Assembly: GCA_946885765.1 (NCBI GenBank)
Contig: CAMPHD010000239.1
Location: 1-5,521, forward strand
Direction: 5' to 3'
Length of the DNA stretch: 5,521 bases
From: an uncultured Thalassospira sp.
GTDB lineage: Bacteria > Pseudomonadota > Alphaproteobacteria > Rhodospirillales_A > Thalassospiraceae
The notes below the pieces were generated by a model, which worked only from the letters and a program-made list of their open reading frames with translations, was not told the origin of the DNA and searched no databases. The translations under genes were made by a program, and so were the position numbers. This document shows positions 5,301 through 5,521 of the stretch, piece after piece. Numbering within the stretch: position 1 is the first letter of the stretch; the number at the start of each line of letters is the position of its first letter.

Positions 5301-5521
5301 CTATGCGTCGGAAATCTCGCCACCGGCAACAACCCATTCCTCGGCCAAGGCATCACGATACCACTCGACCATCTCGGGAAGGGCAAGGGTCGCTTCCATA
5401 TAGGCATTGCCAACAGGGTCAAGTGACACACCGTAAGTCTTGAAGCGGGTCACGACCGGTGCAAACATCGCATCGGCAATCGAAAAATGCCCAAACAGAA
5501 AATCACCGCCCTGTCCATATT
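5301..5521 (-). CDS. Glutathione S-transferase family protein (partial, C-terminal end)
   Basis: The last 72 residues of a cytosolic GST; the N-terminal thioredoxin-like domain lies beyond the right edge. The visible part belongs to the all-helical C-terminal domain: FLFGHFSIADAMFAPV, with the S/T-x-x-D N-capping box (SIAD) that is conserved in the GST fold, then RFKTYGV, an ALPEMVEWYRDALAEEW helix and a short acidic end. The pattern resembles the alphaproteobacterial GST group with FSIADAM[FY]APV. GSTs conjugate or reduce electrophiles with glutathione, but the substrate is unknown, and the glutathione-binding residues are not visible. It is first in a leftward cluster; the next start codon is 27 bases on. 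Confidence 0.9.
   Translation of the reverse strand, partial: YGQGGDFLFGHFSIADAMFAPVVTRFKTYGVSLDPVGNAYMEATLALPEMVEWYRDALAEEWVVAGGEISDA

Noticed and set aside
4782..5426. Plus-strand 214-codon open frame opposite the UDG-like and GST genes
   Set aside because: It is low in hydrophobic structure and rich in Arg/His/Gln/Pro, runs antisense across two recognisable genes and their gap, and has no motif or ribosome site.
1..5521. Mobile elements, CRISPR arrays, tRNA or other RNA genes
   Set aside because: I saw no transposase or integrase motifs, no short regularly spaced repeats, and no tRNA-like or riboswitch-like folds. The gaps are short and explained by promoters and a terminator.

Overview
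The window looks like ordinary chromosomal DNA of a mid-GC alphaproteobacterium. The gene style (Lrp/AsnC regulator, EamA transporters, an HSD10-like dehydrogenase, an alphaproteobacterial-type GST) would suit a Rhodospirillales member such as Thalassospira. That genus guess is inference from gene style, not from a database match. No mobile element, CRISPR array, RNA gene or phage gene is visible.

Left part (1-3350): an Lrp/AsnC-family regulator, cut by the window edge, is read leftward from 250. About 150 bases away and divergent, three tandem paralogous genes for 10-TM EamA/DMT-superfamily transporters are read rightward (401-1426, 1419-2369, 2397-3350). The first two overlap by 8 bases and the third follows after 27 bases, so they form a probable operon. 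Genes 2 and 3 align without gaps over almost their whole length at roughly 55% amino-acid identity by hand count; gene 1 is more distant. Regulators of the Lrp/AsnC family are often divergent from the amino-acid or metabolite exporters they control, so local regulation is a reasonable hypothesis.

Middle (3351-4298): a short AT-rich region carries a plausible sigma-70-type promoter overlapped by an imperfect palindrome. It precedes a short-chain dehydrogenase very similar in motif content to 3-hydroxyacyl-CoA dehydrogenase type 2 (HSD10/HADH2). That gene ends at a strong 13-bp hairpin with U-tracts on both sides, a bidirectional terminator shared with the converging right-hand cluster.

Right part (4299-5521): three genes read leftward and closely spaced. 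In transcription order they are the C-terminal end of a glutathione S-transferase, a uracil-DNA-glycosylase-superfamily protein with four cysteines suited to an iron-sulfur cluster but a GQAPG motif 1, and a pterin-4a-carbinolamine dehydratase (PhhB-type). They may be one transcript, but no shared pathway is evident.

The points most worth a second look are the triplicated transporter array with its mosaic similarity and divergent tails, the palindrome over the SDR promoter, and the atypical active-site motif of the UDG-like protein. Nothing here proves a new system.
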